NCBI RefSeq assembly: GCF_022810305.1
Contig: NZ_JALGQH010000026.1
Span: forward strand, 21,708-85,707
Length of the DNA: 64,000 nucleotides
Source of the DNA: Rhodococcus sp. ARC_M6
Lineage (GTDB): Bacteria > Actinomycetota > Actinomycetes > Mycobacteriales > Mycobacteriaceae
Reading direction: 5' to 3'
Shown here: piece after piece, positions 33,861 to 45,405 of the stretch
Layout of the letters: every line of letters begins with the position of its first letter
Numbering within the stretch: position 1 is the stretch's first letter
Notes under the pieces: generated by a model
What the model was told of the DNA's origin: nothing
The model's database searches: none
Seen by the model: only the letters and a program-made list of their open reading frames with translations
Program-made: the position numbers and the translations under genes

Positions 33861-35042
33861 GTGACCTCACGTGAAGATTCGATCGGATCGGTCGACGTAG
33901 ACAAAGCGAGTGGAACTACTGGCGGGGTAGCGCCGTCTCTCGCTGCCGACGTGCAGACTTTGGAACGAGCGATCTACGAGGTCAAACGTGTCATCGTCGG
34001 TCAGGATCGTCTGGTCGAGCGGATACTCGTCGGCCTGTTGGCCAAGGGGCATGTGCTTCTCGAAGGTGTGCCCGGCGTGGCCAAGACGCTGGCCGTCGAA
34101 ACCTTCGCGAAGGTGGTCGGCGGTTCCTTCTCTCGCGTGCAGTTCACTCCGGACCTCGTGCCTACCGACTTGATCGGTACTCGCATTTACCGTCAGGGAC
34201 GTGAAGAGTTCGATACCGAACTCGGCCCCGTCGTCGCGAACTTCGTCCTTGCCGACGAAATCAACCGTGCGCCCGCCAAGGTGCAGTCGGCTTTGCTCGA
34301 GGTCATGGCTGAGCGCCACGTCTCCATCGGCGGCAAGCGTTACCACATGCCGGACCCATTTCTGGTGATGGCAACGCAAAACCCCATCGAGAACGAGGGC
34401 GTCTACCCGCTTCCCGAAGCGCAGCGTGACCGCTTCCTGTTCAAAATCCTGGTCGATTACCCGACGATCGAGGAAGAACGCGAAATCGTCTATCGGATGG
34501 GCGTCGCGGCACCGGAACCGCACCAGATCCTCGGACCCGAAGAATTGGTTCGCCTCCAACGCGTCGCGAGTAGCGTTTTTGTCCATCACGCGTTGGTCGA
34601 CTACGTGGTTCGTGTCATCGCTGCCACCCGTACGCCCCGCGAGTTCGGTTTGGACGACGTCGCCGGTTGGATCGCGTACGGAGCATCGCCGCGTGCGACA
34701 CTCGGCATCATCGCCGCCTCACGTGCACTCGCATTTGTTCGGGGCCGTGATTACGTTGTGCCCCAGGACGTCGTCGAGGTCATCCCGGACGTTTTGCGTC
34801 ACCGCCTTGTGCTGTCCTACGACGCTTTGGCTGACGAAGTCACTCCCGACGCCGTCATCGCGCGGGTATTGCAGACTGTCGGTTTGCCACAGATCGCTGC
34901 ACGCCCAGTGCCGACGGTGGCAGGACCGCAGCAACCCCAGCAGGGCGTGCCTGCACCGCAATTCACTCCGCCGGTCAGCGTCAACGGTCAGGGGAACGGC
35001 GCACCGGTCATGAGTCCTGATCCGATGAGTCGCCCGCAGTGA
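33861..35042 (+). CDS. moxR1: MoxR-type AAA+ ATPase (MoxR1)
   Basis: This 393-residue ATPase has Walker A EGVPGVAKT (about residues 73-81), Walker B FVLADEINRAPAKVQSALLE, sensor 1 MATQNPIE and the arginine-finger region PLPEAQRDRFLFK. A Pro/Gln tail follows residue 345. MoxR ATPases work with DUF58 and VWA proteins as chaperone-like complexes, and the three genes are coupled here by 4-base overlaps. The frame is open from 33741. I chose GTG 33861 (VTSREDSIG) because the upstream part lacks homology, but the start is uncertain. Confidence 0.93.
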   Translation: MTSREDSIGSVDVDKASGTTGGVAPSLAADVQTLERAIYEVKRVIVGQDRLVERILVGLLAKGHVLLEGVPGVAKTLAVETFAKVVGGSFSRVQFTPDLVPTDLIGTRIYRQGREEFDTELGPVVANFVLADEINRAPAKVQSALLEVMAERHVSIGGKRYHMPDPFLVMATQNPIENEGVYPLPEAQRDRFLFKILVDYPTIEEEREIVYRMGVAAPEPHQILGPEELVRLQRVASSVFVHHALVDYVVRVIAATRTPREFGLDDVAGWIAYGASPRATLGIIAASRALAFVRGRDYVVPQDVVEVIPDVLRHRLVLSYDALADEVTPDAVIARVLQTVGLPQIAARPVPTVAGPQQPQQGVPAPQFTPPVSVNGQGNGAPVMSPDPMSRPQ

Positions 35043-36009
35043 CCGAAAGTCACCTTCCCGGACATGCGGGCGCACCGCCGTCGTTCGAGTCCGGTGAACT
35101 TCGTGATCCACGATTGACCGCAGCTTTGCGGACGCTCGAGTTGACGGTTCGTCGACGTCTTGACGGCGTATTGCACGGCGATCATCTCGGTCTGATCCCG
35201 GGGCCTGGTTCCGAACCTGGTGAGGCTCGCGAGTATCAGCCCGGTGACGATGTGCGGCAAATGGATTGGTCCGTCACGGCTCGTACGACGCATCCGCATG
35301 TGCGGCAGTCGGTGGCGGACCGGGAACTCGAGACATGGCTGGTGATCGACTTGTCCGCGAGCCTCGATTTCGGTACCGCGGGCTGTGAGAAGCGCGATTT
35401 GGTTGTTGCTGCCGCTGCTGCGGTGACCCATCTGACGAGTTCGGGTGGCAATCGCGTCGGAGCGATCATTTCCACGGGTGAACAGATGACGCGGATTCCG
35501 GCTCGTGGTGGTCGTGTTCATGCTCAGGCGATGCTTCGCAAGATCGCCACGACACCGCATGCTCCGGACGGGGTGCGCGGAGATTTGGTGGGCGCGATCG
35601 AGGCATTGCGTCGCCCACAGCGTCGTCGCGGGTTGGCAGTGGTGATCAGCGACTTCCTCGGACCCACGGATTGGGAACGACCGTTGCGCGCAATCTCCGG
35701 TCGCCACGACGTGCTCGGCGTCGAGGTTGTCGATCCGCGCGATCTCGAGTTGCCCGATGTCGGTGATGTGGTTTTGCATGATCCGGAGTCCGGCCGGACA
35801 CGCGAGTTTTCGACTACTCCGCAGTTGCGTGCAGATTTTGCGCGCGCTGCGGCGGAGCATCGCGTCGAGGTTCAGCAGGCATTGCGCCGGTGTGGGGCAC
35901 CGCTGATGTCGCTACATACCGATCGTGACTGGATCGCCGACGTTGTTCGATTCATCTCGGCTCGCCGCCACACGTATGGTGCCGGCGCCGGATCTGGGGG
36001 AGTTCGTTC

Positions 36010-36013
<4 letters not shown>
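35039..36013 (+). CDS. DUF58 protein (Rv1480-like)
   Basis: This 324-residue soluble protein has the DUF58 core [28 protein letters not shown] (about residues 60-87) and a VWA-like region with a degenerate metal site [12 protein letters not shown]. The GTG start overlaps the moxR1 stop (GTGA), and its own stop overlaps the next gene. It is a conserved partner of MoxR1. Confidence 0.9.
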
Positions 36014-37810
<1,797 letters not shown>

Positions 37811-37881
37811 CTATGCGGCACTAGCTCTGGCGTCTTCACACTTTCCATTCTTCGTTTCGTCTCACTTCAGGAGGACAACTC

Positions 37882-38679
37882 ATGGGCGGTTTGCTCGAGG
37901 GTAAGACCATTCTTGTCACCGGCATCATCACCGATGCGTCTATCGCGTTCCACGTGGCCAAGGTCGCGCAGGAACAGGGTGCCAAGGTGCTGATCACGGG
38001 ATTCGATCGTCTGCGCCTGATCGACCGCATCGCTCAGCGTCTGCCGCAGCCGGTGCCGCCCGCGATCTCTCTCGACGTTCAGAACCCCGAGGATCTCGCC
38101 ACCCTGGCTGATCGCGTCCGCGAGTTGGCACCCGAGGGTATCGACGGTGTCGTCCATTCCATCGGCTTTGCACCCCGTTCGTGCCTGGGCAGTCCGTTCA
38201 TGGATGCACCGTGGTCCGATGTGGCTGTGGCGCTGGAGGTTTCCGCCTACTCGTACAGTGCATTGGCCAAGGCCCTGATGCCGGTGCTCAACGACAACGG
38301 GTCCATCGTCGGCATGGATTTCGATCCGGCACGCGCGATGCCGTTCTACAACTGGATGGGCGTCTCCAAGGCCACTCTCGAGGCTGTCAACCGGTACGTG
38401 GCCAAGGAGGTCGGTGTGCGAGGCATTCGCTCCAACCTGGTGTCTTCCGGCCCGATCAAGACTCTCGCAGCCAAGGCTATCGCCGGCGACAGTACCGGCC
38501 CGGGTGCTGAGCTCGACAAGCTGAACACTGCGTGGGACGCCGCTGCACCCATCGGTTGGGATGTCGACGACCGCGAGCCCGTCGCCAAGACCGTGTGCAC
38601 CGTTCTCTCGGATTGGCTGCCCGGTACCACCGCGTCGATCATCTACGTCGACGGTGGCTTCCACGCGATGGTTGGCTGA
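37882..38679 (+). CDS. inhA: InhA, enoyl-ACP reductase of FAS-II
   Basis: This 265-residue NADH-dependent reductase closely matches mycobacterial InhA. Shared features are [41 protein letters not shown] with the Ser at the isoniazid-relevant NADH pocket, [10 protein letters not shown] with Tyr then Lys in [10 protein letters not shown], and [28 protein letters not shown] precedes the ATG. It is paired with fabG1, and a strong terminator follows. Confidence 0.96.
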   Translation: MGGLLEGKTILVTGIITDASIAFHVAKVAQEQGAKVLITGFDRLRLIDRIAQRLPQPVPPAISLDVQNPEDLATLADRVRELAPEGIDGVVHSIGFAPRSCLGSPFMDAPWSDVAVALEVSAYSYSALAKALMPVLNDNGSIVGMDFDPARAMPFYNWMGVSKATLEAVNRYVAKEVGVRGIRSNLVSSGPIKTLAAKAIAGDSTGPGAELDKLNTAWDAAAPIGWDVDDREPVAKTVCTVLSDWLPGTTASIIYVDGGFHAMVG

Positions 38680-38695
38680 TACAGGCAGTTTCTTT

Positions 38696-38740
38696 GGTTC
38701 GTCTTCGCTGGGATGTACTACTTCCCAGCGAAGACGAACC
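38696..38740 (+). terminator. Terminator after inhA
   Basis: A perfect 18-bp stem (38696-38713 with 38723-38740) with a 9-nt loop begins 16 bp after the inhA stop. It also lies 26 bp beyond the end of the convergent AhpD-like gene and could serve both. Confidence 0.9.
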
Positions 38741-38766
38741 TCCTGCGCGATGTGTGGATCCTGGGA

Positions 38767-39240
38767 CTACAGGGCGGGCAGTTTCTGATGCGTCGAGATT
38801 GCCAGCCTGTTCCAGACATTGATAGCTGAGACTGCCATCAACAGTCGGACTACCTGACTGTCGGTGTACGACGCCTTCACGCGTGCCCAGACCTCATCCG
38901 ATACCCCACATTGCCCGATCAGCGTCACTTGTTCCGTGAATTCCAGGACGGCCTGCTCCGGCTCACTGAACCACGATTTCGCCTCCCGCCAGGCGGACAC
39001 CACGTCCAGTCGACGTTGGTCTTCGCCGTCTTTTCGCGCCTCGGTGGCGTGCATGTCCAAGCAGTAGGCGCAGCCGTTGAGTTGTGAGGCGCGGATCTTG
39101 AGCAGATGGATGGTTTTGGGTTCGAGGTCGCCGGAGTGGATGTATTTTTCGATGGCGAGCATGCCTTTGTAGGCCTCGGGGTCCACCTCTTGGATGGATA
39201 GTCGCTGTGTGGAGTGCAATTGGCTCTCGGTGGTGCTCAT
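38767..39240 (-). CDS. Carboxymuconolactone decarboxylase / AhpD-like protein
   Basis: This 157-residue protein has the AhpD-type motif [32 protein letters not shown], with the redox pair CAYC and the downstream His. Family members are thiol-disulfide oxidoreductases or decarboxylases; the CxxC and EARKDGE signature favours the peroxidase-related subgroup. GAGGAGG precedes ATG 39240. It is divergent from hemH and convergent with inhA. Confidence 0.92.
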   Translation of the reverse strand: MSTTESQLHSTQRLSIQEVDPEAYKGMLAIEKYIHSGDLEPKTIHLLKIRASQLNGCAYCLDMHATEARKDGEDQRRLDVVSAWREAKSWFSEPEQAVLEFTEQVTLIGQCGVSDEVWARVKASYTDSQVVRLLMAVSAINVWNRLAISTHQKLPAL

Positions 39241-39324
39241 ATGTTCCTCCTCATGGCCGTTCAATCGCCATGGCTCGAGTACCCGGATTTCTCCCGGATA
39301 ACGGCATCACGCAAGATTGAACAC

Positions 39325-40392
39325 ATGACCGCCAGTGTGGACACCTCGTTCGATGCTCTTCTCGTGTTGTCGTTCGGCGGTCCCGAGAAACCTGAAGACG
39401 TCAGGCCTTTCCTCGAAAATGTCACGCGTGGAAGGGGAGTACCGCCGGAGCGTCTCGACGCTGTGGTTGAGCACTACATGCATTTCGGTGGTGTCTCACC
39501 CATCAACGAGCTCAACCGAGACCTGATCGAGCGGGTTGAATCGGAACTGGCCAGTGCAGGGCTGGAATTGCCGATCTACTTCGGTAATCGCAATTGGCAT
39601 CCCATGGTCGAGGACACTGTCGCAAAAATGCGCGACGACGGCATTCGCAACGCAGCAGTGTTTGCGACGTCGGCCTGGGGCGGTTACTCGGGGTGCCGTC
39701 AGTATCACGAGGACATTTCTCGCGCCCGGATTGCGGTCGGCGAGGGCGCGCCTACGCTCACGAAACTTCGCCAGTATTACGACCATCCGCTGTTCATCGG
39801 CGCTTTTGCCGACGGAGTGCGCGAAGCGCGAGCATCCTTGCCGGAAGCTACGCGCGATGGCGCTCGCTTGGTGTTCACCGCACATTCGGTGCCGATCGCT
39901 GCTGACAAGAATGCCGGACCGCCGGAACTCGGCGGCAACCTGTACAGCCGTCAAGTCGCGGAGGCTGCACGACTCGTCGCGCAGGCCGCGGGTGTCGACG
40001 ATTTTGATCTGGTGTGGCAATCGCGATCTGGCCCGCCGCAGGTTCCGTGGCTTGATCCTGACATCTGCGATCACCTGGAAGTGTTGTCCACCAAGGACGT
40101 TCGCGCCGTGATCGTCTGTCCGGTCGGATTTGTATCCGACCACCTCGAAGTGGTGTGGGATCTCGATACCGAGGCCAAAGATAAAGCGGCAGAACTGGGT
40201 CTGGACTTTGTACGCGCTGCGACACCCGGCCGAGATCAGCGTTTTGCTCAGTTGGTGCCGACGCTTATCGCGGAGTTGGTGAACGGTGAAAGGCCTCTGC
40301 GACTGGGGAACGAGCCGTTGCTGGGCGGAACCACCAACGGTGTCTCCTGCGCAATCAACTGCTGCGCAACAGTGCAGAGGCCTTCTCGTTAA
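39325..40392 (+). CDS. hemH: Ferrochelatase (coproporphyrin type)
   Basis: This 355-residue ferrochelatase has [16 protein letters not shown] at the start, [19 protein letters not shown], the catalytic His in [13 protein letters not shown], and [18 protein letters not shown] Cys in SGCRQY plus the C-terminal SCAINCC cluster fit the [2Fe-2S]-binding actinobacterial type (CpfC), which inserts iron into coproporphyrin III. It occupies the Rv1485 position after inhA. ATG 39325 is used; the longer frame overlaps the divergent gene. Confidence 0.95.
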   Translation: MTASVDTSFDALLVLSFGGPEKPEDVRPFLENVTRGRGVPPERLDAVVEHYMHFGGVSPINELNRDLIERVESELASAGLELPIYFGNRNWHPMVEDTVAKMRDDGIRNAAVFATSAWGGYSGCRQYHEDISRARIAVGEGAPTLTKLRQYYDHPLFIGAFADGVREARASLPEATRDGARLVFTAHSVPIAADKNAGPPELGGNLYSRQVAEAARLVAQAAGVDDFDLVWQSRSGPPQVPWLDPDICDHLEVLSTKDVRAVIVCPVGFVSDHLEVVWDLDTEAKDKAAELGLDFVRAATPGRDQRFAQLVPTLIAELVNGERPLRLGNEPLLGGTTNGVSCAINCCATVQRPSR

Positions 40393-40997
40393 GCGTTGGG
40401 CTGCTTGAGCTTTCCGCACGGACCGGGCACCGTCGAGGTGCTGCGTGAAGTCAGGAGAGTCCTGACGATCTCCTGATCTTCGGCGCTCAGCGACTTGTCG
40501 ATGTAGTTGAGGTGCGGCGCTCCCAGTTCGCGGACACGGCCCGCGAGGGTAGCGACAAACGACACCCTCTCTTCGTCGGCGCTGTTCGCTTCGTGGATCT
40601 GAAGGACGGAGACAGGGAACTTGCGCAGCGTGACGGGAAGGAAACGCGCGGCCAGAACATGGTCGACGTTGAATCCGGCCCAGACGCCCTGGTTTGCTTC
40701 GACGCATTCGATGTCGGAGTGGGCTGCACTCTCGCCGATGTACTTACGCGGCGGGACCAACTTCTTGGGTGCATGTTCCGAAGCGCCCTGTTGCAGGACG
40801 GGGTAATCGCCGTCGCTGTAGAGCCACGGCTGGCCCGCCATCGACAGGAGACGACGGGCGTCGAGGTCCGGGAGGTAGCGGGATTTGAGAAGGAAACCCA
40901 CGCTGTCCACCGAGATGCCCAAGAATTCGGCAGCCTTCTGTCGGCTCATCGCGTATGTTGCCGGGACGGCTGGGTCGATCTGGATCAGGTTGACCAT
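40389..40997 (-). CDS. Hypothetical protein with N-terminal HTH-like segment
   Basis: This 202-residue soluble protein starts at ATG 40997 with AGGAG upstream. Residues 16-45 ([29 protein letters not shown]) look like an excisionase/MerR-type helix-turn-helix. The rest (about 60-180) is unrecognised. A Cys-containing, Pro-rich tail ends the protein. It is convergent with hemH with a 4-bp overlap. A DNA-binding role is suggested only by the N-terminal motif. Confidence 0.65.
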   Translation of the reverse strand: MVNLIQIDPAVPATYAMSRQKAAEFLGISVDSVGFLLKSRYLPDLDARRLLSMAGQPWLYSDGDYPVLQQGASEHAPKKLVPPRKYIGESAAHSDIECVEANQGVWAGFNVDHVLAARFLPVTLRKFPVSVLQIHEANSADEERVSFVATLAGRVRELGAPHLNYIDKSLSAEDQEIVRTLLTSRSTSTVPGPCGKLKQPNA

Positions 40998-41105
40998 GCG
41001 AACTCCTGTAAGTGTTCAGTTATTGCGGTGTGTTGGTACAGCTGACATCACTAGTCGCCGATTATCAACCTCTAGCTAATTTTCGGCCTCTAGGTGAGTT
41101 TGATG

Positions 41106-41528
41106 TCACCCCGTACGTTCGCGTCGGTAGGTCGCTGGCGGTGTTCCGACGACGTGGGTGAAGGCGCGTGTCAGATGAGCCTGGTCGCTGAAGCCGAGTG
41201 AGTAGGCAAGCTCAGACCAATCGACCCGGTCACCGGAATGGGCGACACCGGCCACGTCGAGAATACGGAACCGTTGAATTACCCATTTTGGCCCGACGCC
41301 GACGTAGTCGGTGAATAACCGCTGCAAGGTGCGGAGACTGTAGCCGGCATGAGTCGCGAGTTGGTCGGCTCGGACTATGGCCTGGTTGTTGTGGGCTTCG
41401 GTAACCAGGGCGTTCACCTCGCGACTCTTGGGATCGGGAACTGGATTGGTCCGCAGGAGATACCGCTCGAAGGCGTTTCGTTCAGAATACGTGTCGCATT
41501 TGTTCAAGAAACCTCGTCTGTCAGGCAC
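41106..41528 (-). pseudogene. Truncated AraC-family regulator
   Basis: The 140-residue frame carries a complete AraC-type DNA-binding domain at residues about 40-135 (VRADQLATHAGYSLRTLQRLFTDYVGVGPKWVIQRFRIL and WSELAYSLGFSDQAHLTRAFTHVVGTPPATYRR). It lacks the sensor domain of about 130 residues that precedes it in the usual DUF6597-AraC proteins. It is divergent from a DUF3224 gene, the usual partner arrangement. It may be a remnant or a functional stand-alone DNA-binding domain. Confidence 0.6.
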
Positions 41529-41542
41529 TTAGAGTTTTGGAC

Positions 41543-41992
41543 ATGAACTTCTCAGAGAGCGCGCAAGCCAAGTTTTCCATCGCGTCCTGGTCTGAATCCC
41601 TGGTCACGGACATCGACGGAACCGGGACGACTGCCGGCGACGCCTACTACCCAAAGCGCGGTGTTACCCAAGCTGCCGTGAGCTATTCGTACACCGGCGA
41701 CCTCGAAGGAACCAGCACATTGGTCTATCTGATTGCCTACAAGGCGGATGCTGCTCCCGTTCTCGGACTCGAGCGGTTCGAGGGTTCGATCGGTGGACAT
41801 GAGGGAACGTGCGTGTTTCAGCACATCGGTAGTCAAGATCAAGGAGCGGTGTCGGCGCGGGTAGAGGTAGTGCCGGGTCTGGGAACCGGGGGATTGGTCG
41901 ACCTACGCGGCGTTGCAGAGCTGTCTATCGCCGGACACAGTGACGGTGGCTATCAGTTCGTTCTGTCCTACGAAATCGAGCGAAAGGAGTAA
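41543..41992 (+). CDS. DUF3224 family protein
   Basis: This 149-residue soluble beta-rich protein shows the DUF3224 pattern: SWSE near the start, YSYTGDLEGTSTLVYLIAY, GLERFEGSIGGHEGTCVFQHIG and VVPGLGTGGLVDLRGVAEL. The family is commonly adjacent to AraC regulators but has no known activity. ATG 41543 is preferred over TTG 41537. The divergent AraC gene is truncated. Confidence 0.85.
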   Translation: MNFSESAQAKFSIASWSESLVTDIDGTGTTAGDAYYPKRGVTQAAVSYSYTGDLEGTSTLVYLIAYKADAAPVLGLERFEGSIGGHEGTCVFQHIGSQDQGAVSARVEVVPGLGTGGLVDLRGVAELSIAGHSDGGYQFVLSYEIERKE

Positions 41993-42055
41993 CCGATTTG
42001 TCGCACTTGCAACGTCCGTCAATGGATACCATTTGGTCGCTTTGTGGCACTGTGG

Positions 42056-42397
42056 TTACCAACCTAGTTCGCGCAGTCGCGGATCCCCGATCCCGAAGTG
42101 GTGGCCGATTTCGTGGATCACCGTGCGTCGTACCTGCTCGATGACGTCGTCCTCGGTGTTGCAGATCGAACAGATCGAACGACGGTAGATCGTGATGCGA
42201 TCCGGAAGCACACCCGCGTACGTCGTTGTTCGCTTGGTGAGGGGAATGCCTTGGTACAGGCCGAGCAATCCGGGCCGCCCCCCCTCGAGTTGGACGGTGA
42301 CAGCAACATTGGCCATTTCGCGGCCTAATTTCGGCGGCAAACCATCCAAGGCTCGCTTGACCATCTCCTCGAACCGCGCGTCTTCCACTTCGATCAT
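42056..42397 (-). CDS. Zincin-like metallopeptidase (MMP/DUF1025 type)
   Basis: This 113-residue protein has the zinc site HEIGHHFGIGD, which fits HExxHxxGxxD, near residues 94-104. YQGIPLTKRTTTYAGVLPDRITIYRRSI lies before it, as in the family of small metallopeptidase-like proteins. The length is close to the family norm. The substrate is unknown. Confidence 0.88.
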   Translation of the reverse strand: MIEVEDARFEEMVKRALDGLPPKLGREMANVAVTVQLEGGRPGLLGLYQGIPLTKRTTTYAGVLPDRITIYRRSICSICNTEDDVIEQVRRTVIHEIGHHFGIGDPRLRELGW

Positions 42398-42473
42398 TAG
42401 CCCATTGTGCGGGTGCCAGGCGTTATTGGTGTGTCCATCTGGAAACAGTGCAGCGTACGGCTAAGTTGGTGGA

Positions 42474-42965
42474 GTGGCCGACGATCTGTACCAGCGTTAC
42501 GAATTCACTTTCATCATTCCCTTGCTGACCCTCTCGCAGGAGCAGATGCTCGCAAACACCTTGGGAGGCAGGGTAGAAGAGCGCAAAGGCCTTCAACTGC
42601 TGACCCTCGCAGCAGAAGGCATGCGGGCTGCTACCACCGCGATCACTCTCGTCGACCAACTCGTCGGCGAAGGCGTAAGGCCGGAGCGGACCCATCCGGA
42701 CCTAGTCTCGAGGCAGGACATCGCCGACCGAGCCGGAGTGACGAGGCAGGCAGTGGGGCAGTGGGTGCGCGGAGTAAGACAGGCGTCGACGCCCTTCCCT
42801 GTTCCCTACAACTCCGTGGCCGGAGGTATCTGGTTCTGGGGCGATGTTCTGGCGTGGCTGCGACCCCAGGGGTACGGGCAGGACACGGGCCTGCGCTACC
42901 CGACGTTGGACGAGCACATCCGAATCGACCGGCATATCGCGATCAATCACAAGCCGACCGGATAG
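42474..42965 (+). CDS. Helix-turn-helix protein
   Basis: This 163-residue soluble protein starts at GTG 42474. Residues about 78-135 form an AlpA/MerR-like DNA-binding segment (SRQDIADRAGVTRQAVGQWVRGVRQ followed by a FPVPYNSVAGGIWFWGDVLAWLRPQG strand). The N-terminal 70 residues (YQRYEFTFIIPLLTLSQEQMLANTLGG) are a small alpha/beta unit. It is likely a transcription regulator of unknown target. Confidence 0.72.
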   Translation: MADDLYQRYEFTFIIPLLTLSQEQMLANTLGGRVEERKGLQLLTLAAEGMRAATTAITLVDQLVGEGVRPERTHPDLVSRQDIADRAGVTRQAVGQWVRGVRQASTPFPVPYNSVAGGIWFWGDVLAWLRPQGYGQDTGLRYPTLDEHIRIDRHIAINHKPTG

Positions 42966-42997
42966 CTGCTCTCCTGGCGGGGAGTCGTGCCTGACGC

Positions 42998-43918
42998 TCA
43001 GCCCAGAGCTACCGGCAGCAGGCCACGCGGAGTCTCTCGAGCGATCTGCTCGAGCGCCGAATCCAGCGTCGGAAACTTGAACTGAAATCCCGTGTCAGCG
43101 AGCACTCCCGGCTCGACCCATCGGCTCTTGAGTACAAGTTCAGTCTCGGTGCGGATGATCCGTGCGCCGAACTGCAACATCCAACTGGGTGTCGGCAACC
43201 CACGCCTTCGACCCAGTGTCGCCCGCACCTCACGCATCATTTCGTCATTGGTCACGGGGAAGGGCGTCGCGACGTTGACTGGACCAGCGATGTCCTGATG
43301 TTCGGCAATGTGGGTGATCGAGCGAACGACATCATCGATGTGCACCCAGCTGAACATCTGCCGGCCATCGCCCATTTTTCCGCCGAAGCCCATCCGAGCC
43401 AGATTGATGAGTGGGTTGATCGCCCCGCCGCCGGCGCCGAGCACGATCGACATACGTAGCGCCACCTTCCGTACAGGCGTGGGTGCATCGAAAAGTTCCT
43501 GTTCCCAGGCCCGGGCGACTGCGACGGAGAATCCTTTCCCCAGTTCACCGGACTTCTCGTCCATCGGCCGATCACGCGCGTCTCGATAGATCGTGCCGGT
43601 GCTGGCATTCACCCACAGTGAGGGCGGCTGCGACGTACGTGCCAGCGCGCGACCAAGTTGTGCTGTTGTTTCCACCCGCGATGAGAAGATCTCATCGGCA
43701 TTGCGCTTGTTATACCGGCAGCTCACGGAGCGTCCGGCAAGGTTGACCACCAGATCTGCGCCGTTCAGAAGGTCGACGACCCCTTGCTCGTCGGACCAGA
43801 CGGCATCGCTCGAGCCTCCCCGGCCGATGGTCCGGACCTCCATTCCGATCGCTTCGAGCGCATCACGGAGTTGCTGCCCGATGTAACCCGACGCTCCGCA
43901 AATAACGACGTGGTTCAT
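42998..43918 (-). CDS. TIGR01777-type NAD(P)-dependent epimerase
   Basis: This 306-residue extended-SDR protein has the nucleotide motif VVICGASGYIGQQL at the N-terminus, the family NLAGRSVSCRYNKRNADEIFSSRV segment, the catalytic region NASTGTIYRDARDRPMDE, and FSWVHIDDVVRSI. Its ATG overlaps the stop of the TetR gene (CATGG junction), so the two are co-transcribed from the palindrome-bearing promoter. The substrate is unknown. Confidence 0.9.
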   Translation of the reverse strand: MNHVVICGASGYIGQQLRDALEAIGMEVRTIGRGGSSDAVWSDEQGVVDLLNGADLVVNLAGRSVSCRYNKRNADEIFSSRVETTAQLGRALARTSQPPSLWVNASTGTIYRDARDRPMDEKSGELGKGFSVAVARAWEQELFDAPTPVRKVALRMSIVLGAGGGAINPLINLARMGFGGKMGDGRQMFSWVHIDDVVRSITHIAEHQDIAGPVNVATPFPVTNDEMMREVRATLGRRRGLPTPSWMLQFGARIIRTETELVLKSRWVEPGVLADTGFQFKFPTLDSALEQIARETPRGLLPVALG

Positions 43919-44592
43919 GGCTTTGTAACCTGTTCTCTAGCAGTGGTATTGGCAATCAGCTTCGCGATGTCGCCGATCAGGCCACGGGCTACTGGCAATC
44001 GGGCGAGCTTGATTGCCTTCGCGACGACGGGGACAAGACCGTTGACCAGAGTGTGGGTACGCGTCTGACCAGGAGACGAGTCGGTAACCCAGTGCAAAGT
44101 TACGCCCAGATACGTCAGCCACAGCAGTGTGGGGAGCTGCGTTTCCAAGGATGGTGGCGTCCGTTGCTTCGAGGCTGTCAGAACCTGCCGCATCAGATCG
44201 ATCGCCATGTCTCTCGCCTCGGTCGACTCGACTGAAAACGGGCTGGATCGGGATGTGGACGGTAGGGCAATCTGCAGGAATGAGCCGCCGAAGCCGTGAT
44301 ATGGACTCATGACATCCAGACCGGCGTGCAGAACGGTCTCGAGATTTTCCTCGAGCGAACCACCGTCGCGCAGGAGTGGAAGCGCCCGGTCACGGTGATC
44401 GCGCTGAATGACCACGTACAGCTCGTTGACGAGTTCGTCCTTGCCTGCGAAGTAGTAGTAGGCGTTACCGAGCGAGACGCCGGCCTCGGTCGCGATCCGG
44501 CGCATGGTCGTCGCCTGGAATCCGTCGTCCCGGAAGAGTCGTAGTGCCGTCTCGACCAGCTTTTCCCGTGTCTCGATCCCACGATCGCTCAT
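43915..44592 (-). CDS. TetR-family transcriptional regulator
   Basis: This 225-residue regulator has a TetR helix-turn-helix at residues 10-56 (REKLVETALRLFRDDGFQATTMRRIATEAGVSLGNAYYYFAGKDELVNELY). The ligand domain shows FGGSFLQIALPSTSRSSPFS, as in TetR proteins linked to TIGR01777 epimerases. GGGAGCC lies upstream of the ATG. Two mirror-image palindromes lie 15-62 bp upstream, consistent with autoregulation. Confidence 0.9.
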   Translation of the reverse strand: MSDRGIETREKLVETALRLFRDDGFQATTMRRIATEAGVSLGNAYYYFAGKDELVNELYVVIQRDHRDRALPLLRDGGSLEENLETVLHAGLDVMSPYHGFGGSFLQIALPSTSRSSPFSVESTEARDMAIDLMRQVLTASKQRTPPSLETQLPTLLWLTYLGVTLHWVTDSSPGQTRTHTLVNGLVPVVAKAIKLARLPVARGLIGDIAKLIANTTAREQVTKP

Positions 44593-44606
44593 GACGGCTC
44601 CCTCAT

Positions 44607-44654
44607 TTGAACGTGTTCAATTTCAACATACGCCTGGGAGTTGAACACGTTCAA
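44607..44654. promoter_or_regulatory. Paired TetR operators
   Basis: TTGAACGTGTTCAA (44607-44620) and TTGAACACGTTCAA (44641-44654) are reverse complements of each other. Each has 6-bp perfect arms (TTGAAC/GTTCAA). They are 34 bp apart centre to centre, a little over three helical turns. They stand just upstream of the tetR-like ATG and 150-195 bp from the next divergent start codon. Confidence 0.8.
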
Positions 44655-44801
44655 TTGATGATCGCCGCCGCGCTCAGACAACTAGCAGCGACAGAGACTC
44701 GATTACGTTTCCATTGCGAATGGTGATGTTTATTCCTCGGGATATTGCCGAGTCGCGGGATAGTGGTTCACGACGGTAATCTGCTGAATCCGAGGAGACC
44801 T

Positions 44802-45299
44802 ATGTTGGCACCAAAAGTATTGTCCGCGGGCCGAATTGCGGTCGTTTCCGCAGTAGTCGCGCTCGCAGCGGTGATCGGTTCGGGGTCAGGTGCCGCCGCT
44901 CCGGGGCCAGTTCAGGCCGGCGACACCTGGGCGGTAGCCGACGATGTCGCACGATGCGGCGTGGCACGCATCCCCATGACGGTGGGTCTGACCACTGGAT
45001 GGCCGGGCGCTGAGGCGTACATCTTGCTGTCACCGGAGTTCTACGTACCTACGGAACTGCAGGGTGCTCCGCATCAACTGACGTCATGCTTGATTCCGGT
45101 CACCGTGAATTGGGAAAATCTCGATACGGGCGGGTCTGGCAGTCGAACGGTGTATCCGATGGACAGCCGCCCAGATCGCTACCAATCCTCAGGCAACGCG
45201 GCCACTGTCGCGTCAGGCGTCGGACGCGTCCGATTCTGGTTGAGCACCGCCACTCCCCACATCTCCGCACCCCCGATCGAAGCTGTCATCGTGCTTTGA
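44802..45299 (+). CDS. Secreted hypothetical protein
   Basis: This 165-residue protein has a clear signal peptide (MLAPKVLSAGRIAVVSAVVALAA, cleavage near residues 33-37 at GAAAPG). The mature beta-rich domain contains three cysteines, one near the mature start and one at TSCLIPVTVNW. GAGGAG precedes the ATG. No family is recognised. It could be a small cell-surface or secreted immunoglobulin-like domain, based only on composition. Confidence 0.7.
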   Translation: MLAPKVLSAGRIAVVSAVVALAAVIGSGSGAAAPGPVQAGDTWAVADDVARCGVARIPMTVGLTTGWPGAEAYILLSPEFYVPTELQGAPHQLTSCLIPVTVNWENLDTGGSGSRTVYPMDSRPDRYQSSGNAATVASGVGRVRFWLSTATPHISAPPIEAVIVL

Positions 45300-45330
45300 G
45301 TGAATGGGCTTCACAGTTGGCTCGCGAGGA

Positions 45331-45358
45331 TGTCGAGAACGGCCTAGCGGCTCCGTTC
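45331..45358 (+). promoter_or_regulatory. Candidate ECF42-type promoter
   Basis: TGTCGA at 45331-45336, a 17-nt spacer and CGTTC at 45354-45358 resemble the TGTCGA / CG(A/T)C-type promoter I recall for ECF42 sigma factors. It lies about 50 bp upstream of the YCII/DGPF gene that is coupled to the sigma factor gene. Confidence 0.45.
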
Positions 45359-45405
45359 CAGGGGTAGACGCGGCAACTAGGGCCGCACACACCAAGGAGA
45401 TCAGC

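Noticed and set aside
35039..35860. Antisense frame of about 290 codons over the DUF58 gene
   Set aside because: A shadow of a coupled, conserved gene.
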